Source: Bacteroidetes bacterium UBA6221
Lineage (GTDB): Bacteria > Bacteroidota > Bacteroidia > Chitinophagales > Chitinophagaceae
Reading direction: 5' to 3'
NCBI GenBank assembly: GCA_002421685.1
Contig: DISB01000011.1
Location: 1-51,478 of the forward strand
DNA length: 51,478 bases
Shown here: positions 22,960 through 31,601 of the stretch, piece after piece
How positions within the stretch are numbered: position 1 is the first letter of the stretch
How the letters are laid out: the number at the start of each line of letters is the position of its first letter
Made by a program: the position numbers and the translations under genes
The notes under the pieces: model-generated
What the model was told of the DNA's origin: nothing
Databases searched by the model: none
What the model saw: only the letters and a program-made list of their open reading frames with translations

Positions 22960-24810
22960 ATGGCAAAAAAAACAACTGCAACCATGGCGGTCATGGGCGA
23001 AGGCTCAGACCAGGGAAACTACAACGATTTCCTGAATAGTCTTTTACAGAACGGCACAACGACCGATCTGTACCAGACTTATTACAACGAACTTGCTGCC
23101 GGTGGCACTACAGACCAGGCTGACGCTGCTGTACAGGCCTACATCAACAAAGCCGGCTACCCACAGGTCACTACTTCCCAGGTAGATTCTGCAATTCTGA
23201 ATGTTGCCGGCGGAAGTTATTCACAGGTGAGTGCCGGGAAGAGCTCTAATGTAACATACCCGCCCTTTGGCACTACGCCAACCATCATGTATGGTACCTA
23301 CCAGACCTTCGACTCTAAGGGCAACCCGAGCATTTTAATAATGATATATGCCAACGGCAGTACCTGGCAGTTGAAGGTAGCTACGGCGTCTACCGGCCAG
23401 CTCATTGATATTACGTCATCTGCAGCATTCCAGGGCACCTCCGGTGAGTTTATTATCTTAAGCTCCACCCCATTTCCTTATAATGGTACTTTGAAATTTT
23501 CATCCTGCGTTGTAAATTATAATGGAACATCGACTACAGACTTTGATGTTGTCGTATCCCTGACACCAAGCGGAACGGGGAGCGCCATCACATCAAGCGG
23601 ACGCAGGAGCGTTTATTCTTCGACTGCAGCACTTCAACCCGCCACCGTGGATGTTCCGAGCATATGGGCCGGAAGCTATTCCTGCCAACTCAATTCTTCC
23701 ACACAGGCTACGTTGTCTGTCTCTTCCGATGGATCGTCTATCACTTTCCAGGGAACGGCTGCATCAAGCACAGTATTTAATCCTTTTTCCAGTTCCTTCG
23801 CATGTGTGCTGGGCAACAATACCTTGCTGATATATATGCAGTGGACGTATTTCCCGCTATATTCCGGCACTACATTTACAGGCCCCAATTTTTTCGGGTA
23901 TTACTATCCTACCGGTTCGACAAAGCCCTCCAGTCCCAACGTACATGGCAACCTGGGAACAACTCCGCCGCCTGCTCCTACACCGCAACAACAAAGCGAC
24001 TGGAACTGGACTAAAATCGGTATCTCAATAGGAGTAGGTGTGGCAGGCATGGTGGTTTTCGAAATAATCAAGTCGCTCGCTAAAGCGGGTTACAATTACC
24101 TGAGCGAATTGATACAGGATGCGAGGGCACAAGGGGAAAATATCGCTAACGATCCGGATAATGAACCTGTTGACGATGCTGATGAATTTAACGAGGAAGA
24201 TGATGCGGAAGTTGAAGCAGAACCGGAAGCGGAGCCTGAACCAGAGCCGGAACCCGAACCAGAGCCGGAGCCCGAACCAGAACCAGAACCTGAACCAGAG
24301 CCGGAACCTGAACCAGAGCCTGGCCCGTGTTTCCTGACAACTGCTGTAGTGAAAAGTATGGGAATGCCAGACGATAGCGAACCTTTGATGCTGGCCAGGT
24401 ATATACGCGACACGAAGATGGTAACAAGCAAAGAACTTGCATCGGTTGAGCTTTACTACAAAGTTGCACCCAAGATTGTGGAGCGCTCTACTGACTCAGA
24501 GTGGCAGGAGTTCTGGGTTAAGCATTTACGCCAAATTACAGCTTTGATTAAGTTAGGCGAGTTCGACCTTGCGAAAGACCTTTATAGGATTGCAACTGCT
24601 GAACTGGTCAACAGGAAGGCGACCACCTTTAAGGATGTAGATATGGTAAACGAGGTATATTCATATGGGCTGGGTTCCTTTGCAAAGGTCAAGCTTCCGT
24701 ATGCCCTCCGCTTCCTTATATTGAAGCTTGCCTTCACATTCGGCCTCGCTTACCATTCGTTGCGGCTGAAACTGCTCAAACGGCGTTTTGATGACAAAAT
24801 AAATTTGTAA
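22960..24810 (+). CDS. large protein with (Glu-Pro)n stalk and CFI-box C-terminal domain
   Basis: A 616-residue mosaic protein. Residues 1-90 are helical and Asn/Gln/Thr-rich (YNDFLNSLLQNG, then AAVQAYINKAGYPQVTTSQV) without a Sec signal. Two divergent beta-rich copies follow: IMYGTYQTF onward (about 108-215) and IWAGSYSCQL onward (about 235-330). A Pro/Gln linker, one hydrophobic helix (about 352-372), an acidic stretch, a Glu-Pro repeat (427-456) and a C-terminal domain starting CFLTTAVVKSMGMPDDSEPL complete it. That opening and the following YYKVAPKIVER...ALIKLGEFDLAKDLY match the CFI-box C-terminal domain, of unknown function. It heads the P450 cluster; the P450 ATG is one base after its stop. 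It may be the substrate or structural partner of those enzymes (inference). Confidence 0.75.
   Translation: MAKKTTATMAVMGEGSDQGNYNDFLNSLLQNGTTTDLYQTYYNELAAGGTTDQADAAVQAYINKAGYPQVTTSQVDSAILNVAGGSYSQVSAGKSSNVTYPPFGTTPTIMYGTYQTFDSKGNPSILIMIYANGSTWQLKVATASTGQLIDITSSAAFQGTSGEFIILSSTPFPYNGTLKFSSCVVNYNGTSTTDFDVVVSLTPSGTGSAITSSGRRSVYSSTAALQPATVDVPSIWAGSYSCQLNSSTQATLSVSSDGSSITFQGTAASSTVFNPFSSSFACVLGNNTLLIYMQWTYFPLYSGTTFTGPNFFGYYYPTGSTKPSSPNVHGNLGTTPPPAPTPQQQSDWNWTKIGISIGVGVAGMVVFEIIKSLAKAGYNYLSELIQDARAQGENIANDPDNEPVDDADEFNEEDDAEVEAEPEAEPEPEPEPEPEPEPEPEPEPEPEPEPEPEPGPCFLTTAVVKSMGMPDDSEPLMLARYIRDTKMVTSKELASVELYYKVAPKIVERSTDSEWQEFWVKHLRQITALIKLGEFDLAKDLYRIATAELVNRKATTFKDVDMVNEVYSYGLGSFAKVKLPYALRFLILKLAFTFGLAYHSLRLKLLKRRFDDKINL
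24238..24327 (+). repeat. 18-bp tandem repeat encoding a (Glu-Pro) stalk
   Basis: Five consecutive 18-base units begin GAACCAGA at 24238, 24256, 24274, 24292 and 24310. The first four differ at only a few third-codon positions and the fifth is degenerate. They encode (Glu-Pro)3 per unit, giving a stiff extended acidic rod just before the CFI-box domain. Such arrays can change copy number by slippage. Confidence 0.9.
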
Positions 24811-24811
24811 T

Positions 24812-26038
24812 ATGGGTAAGTTGAACCCATTCAAATGGCAGGGGAGTGGCAAAGTCTACTCCCTGCCATGGCTTAAAAACCGGCTTGAATACTCTTCTGA
24901 CCCTCAACGGATTGCTGCGTATGCTAAAACACCGTTTACACGTTCGCGGTTCGTAATGGCTATGATCAGTGAGTTTCACCTGAGCCGTAATTCAATTGTT
25001 GTGAGCGACGACAGTCATGCAATGTGGCTTAAACGGATAGCCCGTCCTCACATGCCTACAGATGATGCAATCCCGCTAATAGCCAGGGAGCTTATGGGCC
25101 GTGTGTTTCCCCTCGCTGCCCCGGGGCATGGCGAGCAGAGCTTACAGTTATCAGACCGGTTGATTCGCGAACTTTATCGCACTATGTTGGACAACATGCT
25201 GAAGGTGACTGTATTGAAACCCCTCGACGACTACATAATGCGTACAAGGTTTCCGCATAGGTCGAGGCCGCTTGTATTGGAAGGAGTGATGTATTCCATG
25301 CGGCTGCACCAGTCCCTCCTGCGCCCCGTGTGTTTACTTTTTGATGGCCTATTTTTCCGTGAGGTAAGGTATATGAAACGAGTCTCGGCAAAGTTGGAGC
25401 AGATGGTGTGTGATTTCACTATTCCTAAACCGAACTCCTGGTTTTCAACGCTGGCAGAACTGAAAGCATCCGGTAAGATAACGCGGGCTCAGTTCAGGGG
25501 CGAGATTACCAGCATGCTTGTATCATCATTTAGCCTGGCATCGGCGCTGGGGTCAGCCTTGCTTTGCCTTGCGGCCCGCCCACGGTACCAGCAGAAAATA
25601 CACGATGACCCGGCTTTTGCGAGGTACTTCGTAATGGAAGTTTTACGGCTTTATCCGCCTTTTCGCCAGTTTGGGTACGAGCAGGTTCCCGAGGGTAGCG
25701 ACAAGCACCTGTCCGGCAGCATCGCGCATGAGTTCATGGTGCCTGTGGTCGAATTGCACCGGGACAGTAGTATATGGAAGGATCCTGATAAGTTTTATCC
25801 TGAACGGTTTTTGGAACCAGATGCCATGAAAGGCTTTAAATACATGCCATTTGGTATGGGTAAACGAAGTTGCCCGGGCCGGAGTTTTTCCATGTCGCTG
25901 ATCACACAGTCGCTCAGGTTTATCTGCTCCGACGAATGTAACATTCGCCTTGCAAAACGTGGCGCTATGCCGAAGGGAGGGAGCGGCCGGTTGGTTTCGT
26001 TTGCGTATGACGATACAATCGCCTATCAGGCGAAGTGA
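24812..26038 (+). CDS. cytochrome P450 with atypical I-helix
   Basis: A 408-residue cytochrome P450 without signal peptide or membrane anchor. The K-helix ExxR is EVLR (276-279), the PERF-type motif is FYPERF, and the haem loop FGMGKRSCPG (347-356) supplies the cysteine ligand Cys354. The I-helix (about 232-255, ITSMLVSSFSLASALGSALL) lacks the usual (A/G)Gx(D/E)T: Ser and Leu stand where the acid-alcohol pair is expected. Loss of that pair is known in P450s that use other proton relays or do not hydroxylate. No ferredoxin or reductase is adjacent. It begins one base after the CFI-box protein, so co-translation is likely. The substrate is unknown. Confidence 0.9.
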   Translation: MGKLNPFKWQGSGKVYSLPWLKNRLEYSSDPQRIAAYAKTPFTRSRFVMAMISEFHLSRNSIVVSDDSHAMWLKRIARPHMPTDDAIPLIARELMGRVFPLAAPGHGEQSLQLSDRLIRELYRTMLDNMLKVTVLKPLDDYIMRTRFPHRSRPLVLEGVMYSMRLHQSLLRPVCLLFDGLFFREVRYMKRVSAKLEQMVCDFTIPKPNSWFSTLAELKASGKITRAQFRGEITSMLVSSFSLASALGSALLCLAARPRYQQKIHDDPAFARYFVMEVLRLYPPFRQFGYEQVPEGSDKHLSGSIAHEFMVPVVELHRDSSIWKDPDKFYPERFLEPDAMKGFKYMPFGMGKRSCPGRSFSMSLITQSLRFICSDECNIRLAKRGAMPKGGSGRLVSFAYDDTIAYQAK

Positions 26039-26113
26039 GTTGTATGTATAAAAAAGCAACCCGGTCTGATAAGACCAAAATATATTATACCAGAGGAAAA
26101 GAAAAAGTTCGTT

Positions 26114-26647
26114 ATGCAGAATATAATTGAATGGTGTTTTGCAGTATTGCTATTTACCTGGTGGATATTGTCCTTCATTTCACAGGTAAATATTCATGTG
26201 AGAAAATTTTTCGGGAAGTATATATTTCATCTTATTCCGAATTATCGCTTTTTTGCGCCCGTTCCCATAAGAAGAGACTATCATTTGGAATACCGCTCGT
26301 TAATGCCCTCGCTACGGGTAACAAAATGGAGTAGGGTACAACTTTTTTCCGAACGGACGACATTATCTGTTATCTGGTATCCTGATAAACGGTTAAGAAA
26401 ATCATTCAATACCTATGTTAAACGGATAATCCGGGTAATGGCAGTGTCCAAAACCAAGTCCGCATCAAAAAGCGTTTCATATCTCCACCTGGTAAATTTT
26501 CTTTTAGGGAAGGATGAGATAAAGAACAGCGCGGGCTTTCAATTCAGGATTGTTACGCTGCAGACATTTGACGAAACGTCCAGGCCCCGGTTGATTTTAA
26601 CTTCAGACTGGCATTTCCCGCCGAAAAAGTCAGCAAATGAATTATGA
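26114..26647 (+). CDS. single-TM 'FFAP' protein, SdpA-like position
   Basis: A 177-residue protein with one N-terminal transmembrane helix (IEWCFAVLLFTWWILSFISQ) followed by a soluble domain. Just after the membrane it has LIPNYRFFAPVPIRRDYHLE, a motif I associate with small proteins encoded next to HTTM/SdpB-type membrane proteins. Later segments are TKWSRVQLFSERTTLSVIWY and RPRLILTSDWHFP. The next gene overlaps its end by 11 bases, so the two products probably act as a pair, like SdpA and SdpB in SDP toxin maturation (analogy, not demonstrated homology). A 75-bp gap separates it from the P450. Confidence 0.55.
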   Translation: MQNIIEWCFAVLLFTWWILSFISQVNIHVRKFFGKYIFHLIPNYRFFAPVPIRRDYHLEYRSLMPSLRVTKWSRVQLFSERTTLSVIWYPDKRLRKSFNTYVKRIIRVMAVSKTKSASKSVSYLHLVNFLLGKDEIKNSAGFQFRIVTLQTFDETSRPRLILTSDWHFPPKKSANEL

Positions 26648-27443
26648 CGCTTCTTTAATTGCTAACGTAGTAATGATTACGTTGGCTGTCCAGGTAATAA
26701 TAGCCACAGGCGAACTTTTAATACTCCACCGTGTATACAGGAAGGATGGTTTGTTATCCTGGGTTGTCCAGCGTACCGGTCCTAAATTGGGTACTTATGT
26801 GAAGATGCTTAGGCTTGATTTTGTATGCAGGTATCCCAATGTATTAGTGTTTTTTGCATTGAGGATATTATGTGCCATGGCACTGCCTGTGGCAATTCTT
26901 TTCGACTATCCCACGTTACCCCTGTTATTGATTATTACTGCAACAGGGCTGATAATGCAGGTGAGGAATTCACAAAGCAATGATGGCTCAGACCAAATGG
27001 CCATAATCGGTTTTATCGCGCTTACACTTGCAAGTGTTATTGATACTGATGTAAGCTGGTCGTACGCGCTTTTTTTCATCGCCGCCCAGGCATCGCTTGC
27101 ATACGGTGTTTCAGGATTTTTAAAATCACAAAAAAAAGGATGGTATAACGGGGAGTATGTAACTGAGATTTTGAAAACATCGTCATACGGTGATAAAAAG
27201 ATGCTCAAAGCAGCCTTAAAACGAAAATGGATAGCAAAAGCGCTGGGGCAAAAGGTCGTTTATGGCGATTGCCTCTTAGCTATCTCTTTCGCCTTTCCTC
27301 CTGTTGTCTGTATCTCTGTTTTATCCTTCGGCATCATCCTTCATATAGGAATAGCACGAATAATGGGGTTGAACACTTTTCTATGGTCATATGTTTCCAC
27401 CTATCCTGCTATCTTATATGTATCAAGTGTTATCTATTCCTGA
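26637..27443 (+). CDS. HTTM/SdpB-like integral membrane protein
   Basis: A 268-residue protein with about six to seven hydrophobic helices. SNDGSDQMAIIGFIALTLAS, AAQASLAYGVSGFLKSQKKG and the C-terminal SFGIILHIGIARIMGLNTFL, then ATYP-like STYPAILY, recall HTTM-domain proteins. That superfamily includes vitamin K-dependent gamma-carboxylase-like proteins and SdpB. The catalytic Lys of true carboxylases cannot be assigned here. It overlaps the FFAP protein gene by 11 bases and is the last gene of the cluster. Its role may be membrane-associated modification or maturation of a partner (inference). Confidence 0.55.
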   Translation: MNYDASLIANVVMITLAVQVIIATGELLILHRVYRKDGLLSWVVQRTGPKLGTYVKMLRLDFVCRYPNVLVFFALRILCAMALPVAILFDYPTLPLLLIITATGLIMQVRNSQSNDGSDQMAIIGFIALTLASVIDTDVSWSYALFFIAAQASLAYGVSGFLKSQKKGWYNGEYVTEILKTSSYGDKKMLKAALKRKWIAKALGQKVVYGDCLLAISFAFPPVVCISVLSFGIILHIGIARIMGLNTFLWSYVSTYPAILYVSSVIYS

Positions 27444-27625
27444 TTTAATGATAAAGCTACTTATGTACCCTAGTAATTTAGTCCGATAAGTAGCTGTCAA
27501 CTGTATATGTAGATATAGCAACCCCGGTCGCCAACAATTCCCGGTCTTCATTTGTTTTTAGTATGGCTGCCCTGCGGCATGTTTTTTAATGGCATGTTAC
27601 ATTTGCCCGGATAGCTATCTGACTT
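27444..27625 (+). promoter_or_regulatory. intergenic region with inverted repeat and probable glgX promoter
   Basis: AGCTACTTAT (27455-27464) and ATAAGTAGCT (27486-27495) form a perfect 10-bp inverted repeat soon after the HTTM-like gene, possibly its terminator, although no T-run follows. GGCATGTT occurs twice (27576-27583 and 27591-27598). TACATTTG (27598-27605) fits the Bacteroidota -7 consensus and lies 20 bases before the glgX ATG; no TTTG is seen at -33. Confidence 0.45.
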
Positions 27626-29755
27626 ATGGATTCAAAAATATTTTCCGGCCACCCTTTCCCGTTAGGCGCCACATGGGACGGTGAAGGCGTGAACTTTGCT
27701 ATATATACAGAAAACGCCACTGCGGTCGAGTTGTGTTTATTCGATAACAATAACAACCAACCGGAGACATTAAGAGTGAAACTACCCGAGCGTTCTGGTA
27801 ATATTTGGCACGGGTATCTGCGTGGTATTAAACCCGGCCAGTTATATGGTTTTCGGGTACACGGCCCTTATGAACCACAAAATGGCCACCGGTTCAACCC
27901 CAATAAATTATTATTGGACCCTAATACCAAGGCGATTGGCGGGACGATAGATTGGCATGACGCCCTGTTCGGCTATACCATTGGGCACAACGATGAAGAC
28001 TTGAGCTTCAGCGAGACCGACAGCGCATCATATATACCAAAGTCGGTAGTTATCGACCCGGAATTCGATTGGGAGGACGACCATGCTCCAAACATCCCAT
28101 ATCACGATACAATCATTTACGAAGCGCATGTGAAAGGATTGACAAAACTGTACCCGGCCATCCCCGAAGGAATTAGGGGTACTTACGCTGCTATCGGCCA
28201 CCCGGTGATGGTTGATTATTTAAAAGAACTTGGTATTACTGGTATTGAGCTAATGCCTGTGCACCATTTCGTTAGCGACAGGCACCTAACGGAGAGAGGG
28301 CTGTCGAACTACTGGGGGTATAATACGATAGGATATTTTGCCCCGGACGTGCGCTATTCCAGTTCAGGGGTATACGGCCAACAGGTGAATGAATTCAAAA
28401 CAATGGTCAAAAACCTGCACAAGGCGGGTATTGAAGTAATTCTTGACGTAGTGTATAACCACACCGGCGAAGGCAATCATATGGGGCCTACGCTTTCCTT
28501 CAGGGGAATTGATAACTCTATGTACTATCGCCTGGCCGATGACAAGAGATTTTACATGGATTATACCGGCACGGGTAATACGCTCAACTCGTATATGCCC
28601 AATGTACTGCGTATTATTATGGACAGTCTGCGCTACTGGATACTGGAAATGCATGTTGACGGGTTTCGTTTTGACCTGGCGGCAGCGTTAGCCAGAGAAT
28701 TGCACGAGGTAGACAGGTTGAGCGCTTTTTTCGATATTATCTACCAGGACCCGGTTATTTCGCAGGTGAAACTTATTGCTGAGCCATGGGACTTGGGTGA
28801 AGGTGGTTACCAGGTGGGTAACTTTCCGCATGGCTGGTCGGAGTGGAATGGCAGGTTCCGGGATTGCATTCGCGATTTCTGGCGGGGAGCCGATAGTATG
28901 CTGGCCGAATTTGGCCAGCGGTTTACAGGTAGCTCAGACTTGTATCTGTCGGATAACCGCAGTCCGATGGCCAGTATCAATTTCATTACCGCTCATGACG
29001 GCTTTACGCTGAACGACCTGGTATCGTACAACGACAAACATAACGAAGCCAATAAGGAGGAAAATAGTGATGGGGAAAACCATAACCGCTCGTGGAATTG
29101 CGGTGCGGAAGGGCCAACCGAAGACGAAGAGATAAACAAATTGAGAGACAAACAGAAAAGAAACTTCCTCGCGACACTATTCCTCTCACAAGGTGTACCC
29201 ATGCTGGCCGCAGGCGACGAGATAGGCAGAACGCAACATGGAAACAACAATGCGTATTGCCAGGACAACGAAATTTCGTGGATAGACTGGGCAAAAAAGG
29301 ACGAAAAGTTGCTGGATTTTACTAAGAAACTCATCCGGCTAAGGAAGGTGCACTATGTATTCAGCAGGCCGCACTGGTTCCAGGGGCAACCTATAAAAGG
29401 TGTGGGGCTTGAGGATATAGCCTGGTTTCTGCCCGATGGCAGCGAAATGAATGACGAGCACTGGAACCAGGACTTCGCCAAAACATTAGGCGTTTTCCTG
29501 GCTGGACATGGGATACGTATGATAGGTCCAAAGGGTGAAAAGGTGGCAGACGATGATTTCTATGTAATATTCAACGCCCATCATGAGCAACTGGAGTTTA
29601 CTTTGCCAGCAAAAAAATATGGCCGTAGCTGGTACAAAATCTTAGACACTGCTGAAGGTTTTATAGATGAGTCGTGCACAGGAGATGAATGTAAATCAGG
29701 CGATAAATTGCTTGTGGAAGGCAGGTCTGTAGTACTGCTAAAAAATCCGAAATGA
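27626..29755 (+). CDS. glgX: glycogen debranching enzyme GlgX/TreX
   Basis: A 709-residue GH13 debranching enzyme that hydrolyses alpha-1,6 branches of glycogen-type glucan. An N-terminal CBM48 (FSGHPFPLGATWDGEGVNFA to YGFRVHGPYEPQNGHRFNPN) precedes the catalytic barrel. EVILDVVYNHTGEGNHMGPT is region I, VDGFRFDLAAALARE carries the nucleophile Asp, KLIAEPWDLGEGGYQVGNFP the acid/base Glu, and NFITAHDGFTLNDLVSYN the third Asp. The GlgX/TreX class is clear from WGYNTIGYFAPDVRY and length. It is first in a run with treZ and treY-malQ, where it would supply linear maltodextrins for trehalose formation. Confidence 0.95.
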   Translation: MDSKIFSGHPFPLGATWDGEGVNFAIYTENATAVELCLFDNNNNQPETLRVKLPERSGNIWHGYLRGIKPGQLYGFRVHGPYEPQNGHRFNPNKLLLDPNTKAIGGTIDWHDALFGYTIGHNDEDLSFSETDSASYIPKSVVIDPEFDWEDDHAPNIPYHDTIIYEAHVKGLTKLYPAIPEGIRGTYAAIGHPVMVDYLKELGITGIELMPVHHFVSDRHLTERGLSNYWGYNTIGYFAPDVRYSSSGVYGQQVNEFKTMVKNLHKAGIEVILDVVYNHTGEGNHMGPTLSFRGIDNSMYYRLADDKRFYMDYTGTGNTLNSYMPNVLRIIMDSLRYWILEMHVDGFRFDLAAALARELHEVDRLSAFFDIIYQDPVISQVKLIAEPWDLGEGGYQVGNFPHGWSEWNGRFRDCIRDFWRGADSMLAEFGQRFTGSSDLYLSDNRSPMASINFITAHDGFTLNDLVSYNDKHNEANKEENSDGENHNRSWNCGAEGPTEDEEINKLRDKQKRNFLATLFLSQGVPMLAAGDEIGRTQHGNNNAYCQDNEISWIDWAKKDEKLLDFTKKLIRLRKVHYVFSRPHWFQGQPIKGVGLEDIAWFLPDGSEMNDEHWNQDFAKTLGVFLAGHGIRMIGPKGEKVADDDFYVIFNAHHEQLEFTLPAKKYGRSWYKILDTAEGFIDESCTGDECKSGDKLLVEGRSVVLLKNPK

Positions 29756-29756
29756 G

Positions 29757-31601
29757 ATGCAGGTGAATGTGGGTAAACGCAGGGTTGGCGTAAATTTTAA
29801 GGAGGATGGTTTTGCAGAGATAATAGTGTGGGCGCCGTTGGTTGAAACAGTTCATCTGTTATTGCCCGCCCGCGACATGAAAATATCGCTGAATACAACC
29901 GGCGCCGGCTACTGGGGTGTTACAACAAATGCCCTCAAACCCGGTGAGCGGTATAAATTTATACTGAATGGCGAAAAAGAATTGCCCGACCCGGCCTCGC
30001 TGTCTCAGCCGGATGGCGTGCACGAAGCGTCGGAAGCAATAGACCTGCGGGCATTTCCCTGGAAAGATAAAAACTGGGTCAATCACCCGCTTGACCAATA
30101 TATATTCTATGAGCTTCATACCGGAACGTTTACCCCCGGGGGCGATTTTAAAGGGGTTGAAGAAAGATTAGATTATTTATCAGAACTGGGAATTACGGCG
30201 ATAGAGTTGATGCCGGTGGCACAGTTCCCCGGCAGCCGAAACTGGGGCTATGATGGCGTATATCCGTTTGCCGTACAAAACTCCTATGGAGGCGCCAGGG
30301 GTTTGCAGCAATTAGTTAACATATGTCACGACAGGAATATAGCCGTTGTATTGGACGTAGTGTACAACCATTTGGGACCGGAGGGTAATTACTTGGCAGA
30401 ATATGCGCCATACTTCACCGACAAATATCACACCCCATGGGGCAGCGCTGTTAATTTTGACGATGCCTGGTGTGATGGGGTCAGGCAGTTTTTTGTAGAA
30501 AATGCCTTGATGTGGTTTAGGGATTTCCATATAGATGCTTTGCGTTTCGATGCAGTTCATGCCATCAAGGATTTCAGTCCGGTGCACATACTAAAAGAGA
30601 TACGCGAACGCACGGATGAATTAGCAGAACAAACAGGCAGAAAGCATTACCTGGTTGTAGAATGTGATTTGAACGATACAGTATTTATAAACCCGGTGAA
30701 TATGAATGGTTATGGCATGGATGCCCAATGGATAGATGAATTCCACCACGCGCTCAGAGTAACTACAGGTAATGAGCGAATTGGCTATTATGCTGACTTC
30801 GAGGGTATTAATCACCTGGCTAAAGCCTACAGGGACGCCTATGTGTATGACGGTATGTATTCACCGCACCGCAAAAAGCATTTTGGAATTAAGGCCGCGT
30901 ATAATTCCGGTAAGCAGTTTGTAGTGTTCTCGCAAAACCATGACCAGGTCGGCAATAGGATGCTTGGCGAGAGAACGAGTCAATTAGTAAGTTTTGAGAT
31001 GCAAAAACTGATGTGTGCCGCTGTGATGGTTAGCCCGTATCTGCCTTTACTGTTTATGGGGGAGGAGTGGGGGGCAACAAGCCCCTTCCTGTACTTCACC
31101 AGTCATTCCGGTAAAGAACTGGCCGAAGCAGTGAGAAAAGGAAGAAAGGAAGAGTTTGCATCGTTTCACAAACAAGGCGAAGCGCCTGATCCGCAGGCCG
31201 AAGAGACATTCAACAACAGCAAATTGTCCTGGCGGCAATTGGAGGAGGATAAACACGCTGCCATGTTGCGATACTACAAAGCGCTTATTGCGCTTCGTAA
31301 GAATCGTCGGGCATTAAATTCCTGTGACAGGCAACAACTGGATGTGACCTTCGATGCTGATGCTGAAACCTTGGTGCTCAGGCGTTGGCAGGAAGATGAA
31401 GAACTGGTATGTTTTATGAATTTTTCTGGAGAAGAAAAGGTGCAACATCTTCCTGCGCATATTGGAGAGTGGGAAAAATTATTCGGCTCGGCTGATGAGC
31501 AATGGCTGGGCAAGTATAATGGACGGGGCGTGGTATTTGCCGGCGATGAGATTACAACGGCGCCTGAATCAATAATCATTTACAAAGGGAAACATGTATA
31601 A
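29757..31601 (+). CDS. treZ: malto-oligosyltrehalose trehalohydrolase
   Basis: A 614-residue GH13 TreZ, which releases trehalose from maltooligosyl-trehalose. After the N-terminal beta domain (GFAEIIVWAPLVETVHLLLP) come YELHTGTFTPGGDFKGVEER, IELMPVAQFPGSRNWGYDGV, VVLDVVYNHLGPEGNYL, DALRFDAVHAIKD (nucleophile Asp), YLVVECDLNDTVFINP (acid/base Glu) and FSQNHDQVGNRMLGER. HTGTFTPGG and NHDQVGNR distinguish TreZ from branching enzyme. It begins one base after glgX and overlaps the treY-malQ start by 8 bases, so the three enzymes are translated as a unit. Confidence 0.95.
   Translation: MQVNVGKRRVGVNFKEDGFAEIIVWAPLVETVHLLLPARDMKISLNTTGAGYWGVTTNALKPGERYKFILNGEKELPDPASLSQPDGVHEASEAIDLRAFPWKDKNWVNHPLDQYIFYELHTGTFTPGGDFKGVEERLDYLSELGITAIELMPVAQFPGSRNWGYDGVYPFAVQNSYGGARGLQQLVNICHDRNIAVVLDVVYNHLGPEGNYLAEYAPYFTDKYHTPWGSAVNFDDAWCDGVRQFFVENALMWFRDFHIDALRFDAVHAIKDFSPVHILKEIRERTDELAEQTGRKHYLVVECDLNDTVFINPVNMNGYGMDAQWIDEFHHALRVTTGNERIGYYADFEGINHLAKAYRDAYVYDGMYSPHRKKHFGIKAAYNSGKQFVVFSQNHDQVGNRMLGERTSQLVSFEMQKLMCAAVMVSPYLPLLFMGEEWGATSPFLYFTSHSGKELAEAVRKGRKEEFASFHKQGEAPDPQAEETFNNSKLSWRQLEEDKHAAMLRYYKALIALRKNRRALNSCDRQQLDVTFDADAETLVLRRWQEDEELVCFMNFSGEEKVQHLPAHIGEWEKLFGSADEQWLGKYNGRGVVFAGDEITTAPESIIIYKGKHV

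Noticed and set aside
22960..23230. A RiPP precursor leader at the N-terminus of the CFI-box protein
   Set aside because: The region is helical and leader-like, but there is no cleavage motif and the protein is far larger than a typical precursor. Kept only as part of the cluster hypothesis.
24096..24431. A minus-strand frame encoding a Gly-Ser repeat protein
   Set aside because: The Gly-Ser repeats are the reverse reading of the Glu-Pro codon array in the plus-strand gene.
27455..27495. Terminal inverted repeat of an insertion sequence
   Set aside because: The arms are only 31 bases apart at their outermost separation, and no transposase or target duplication is present; a hairpin is the simpler reading.
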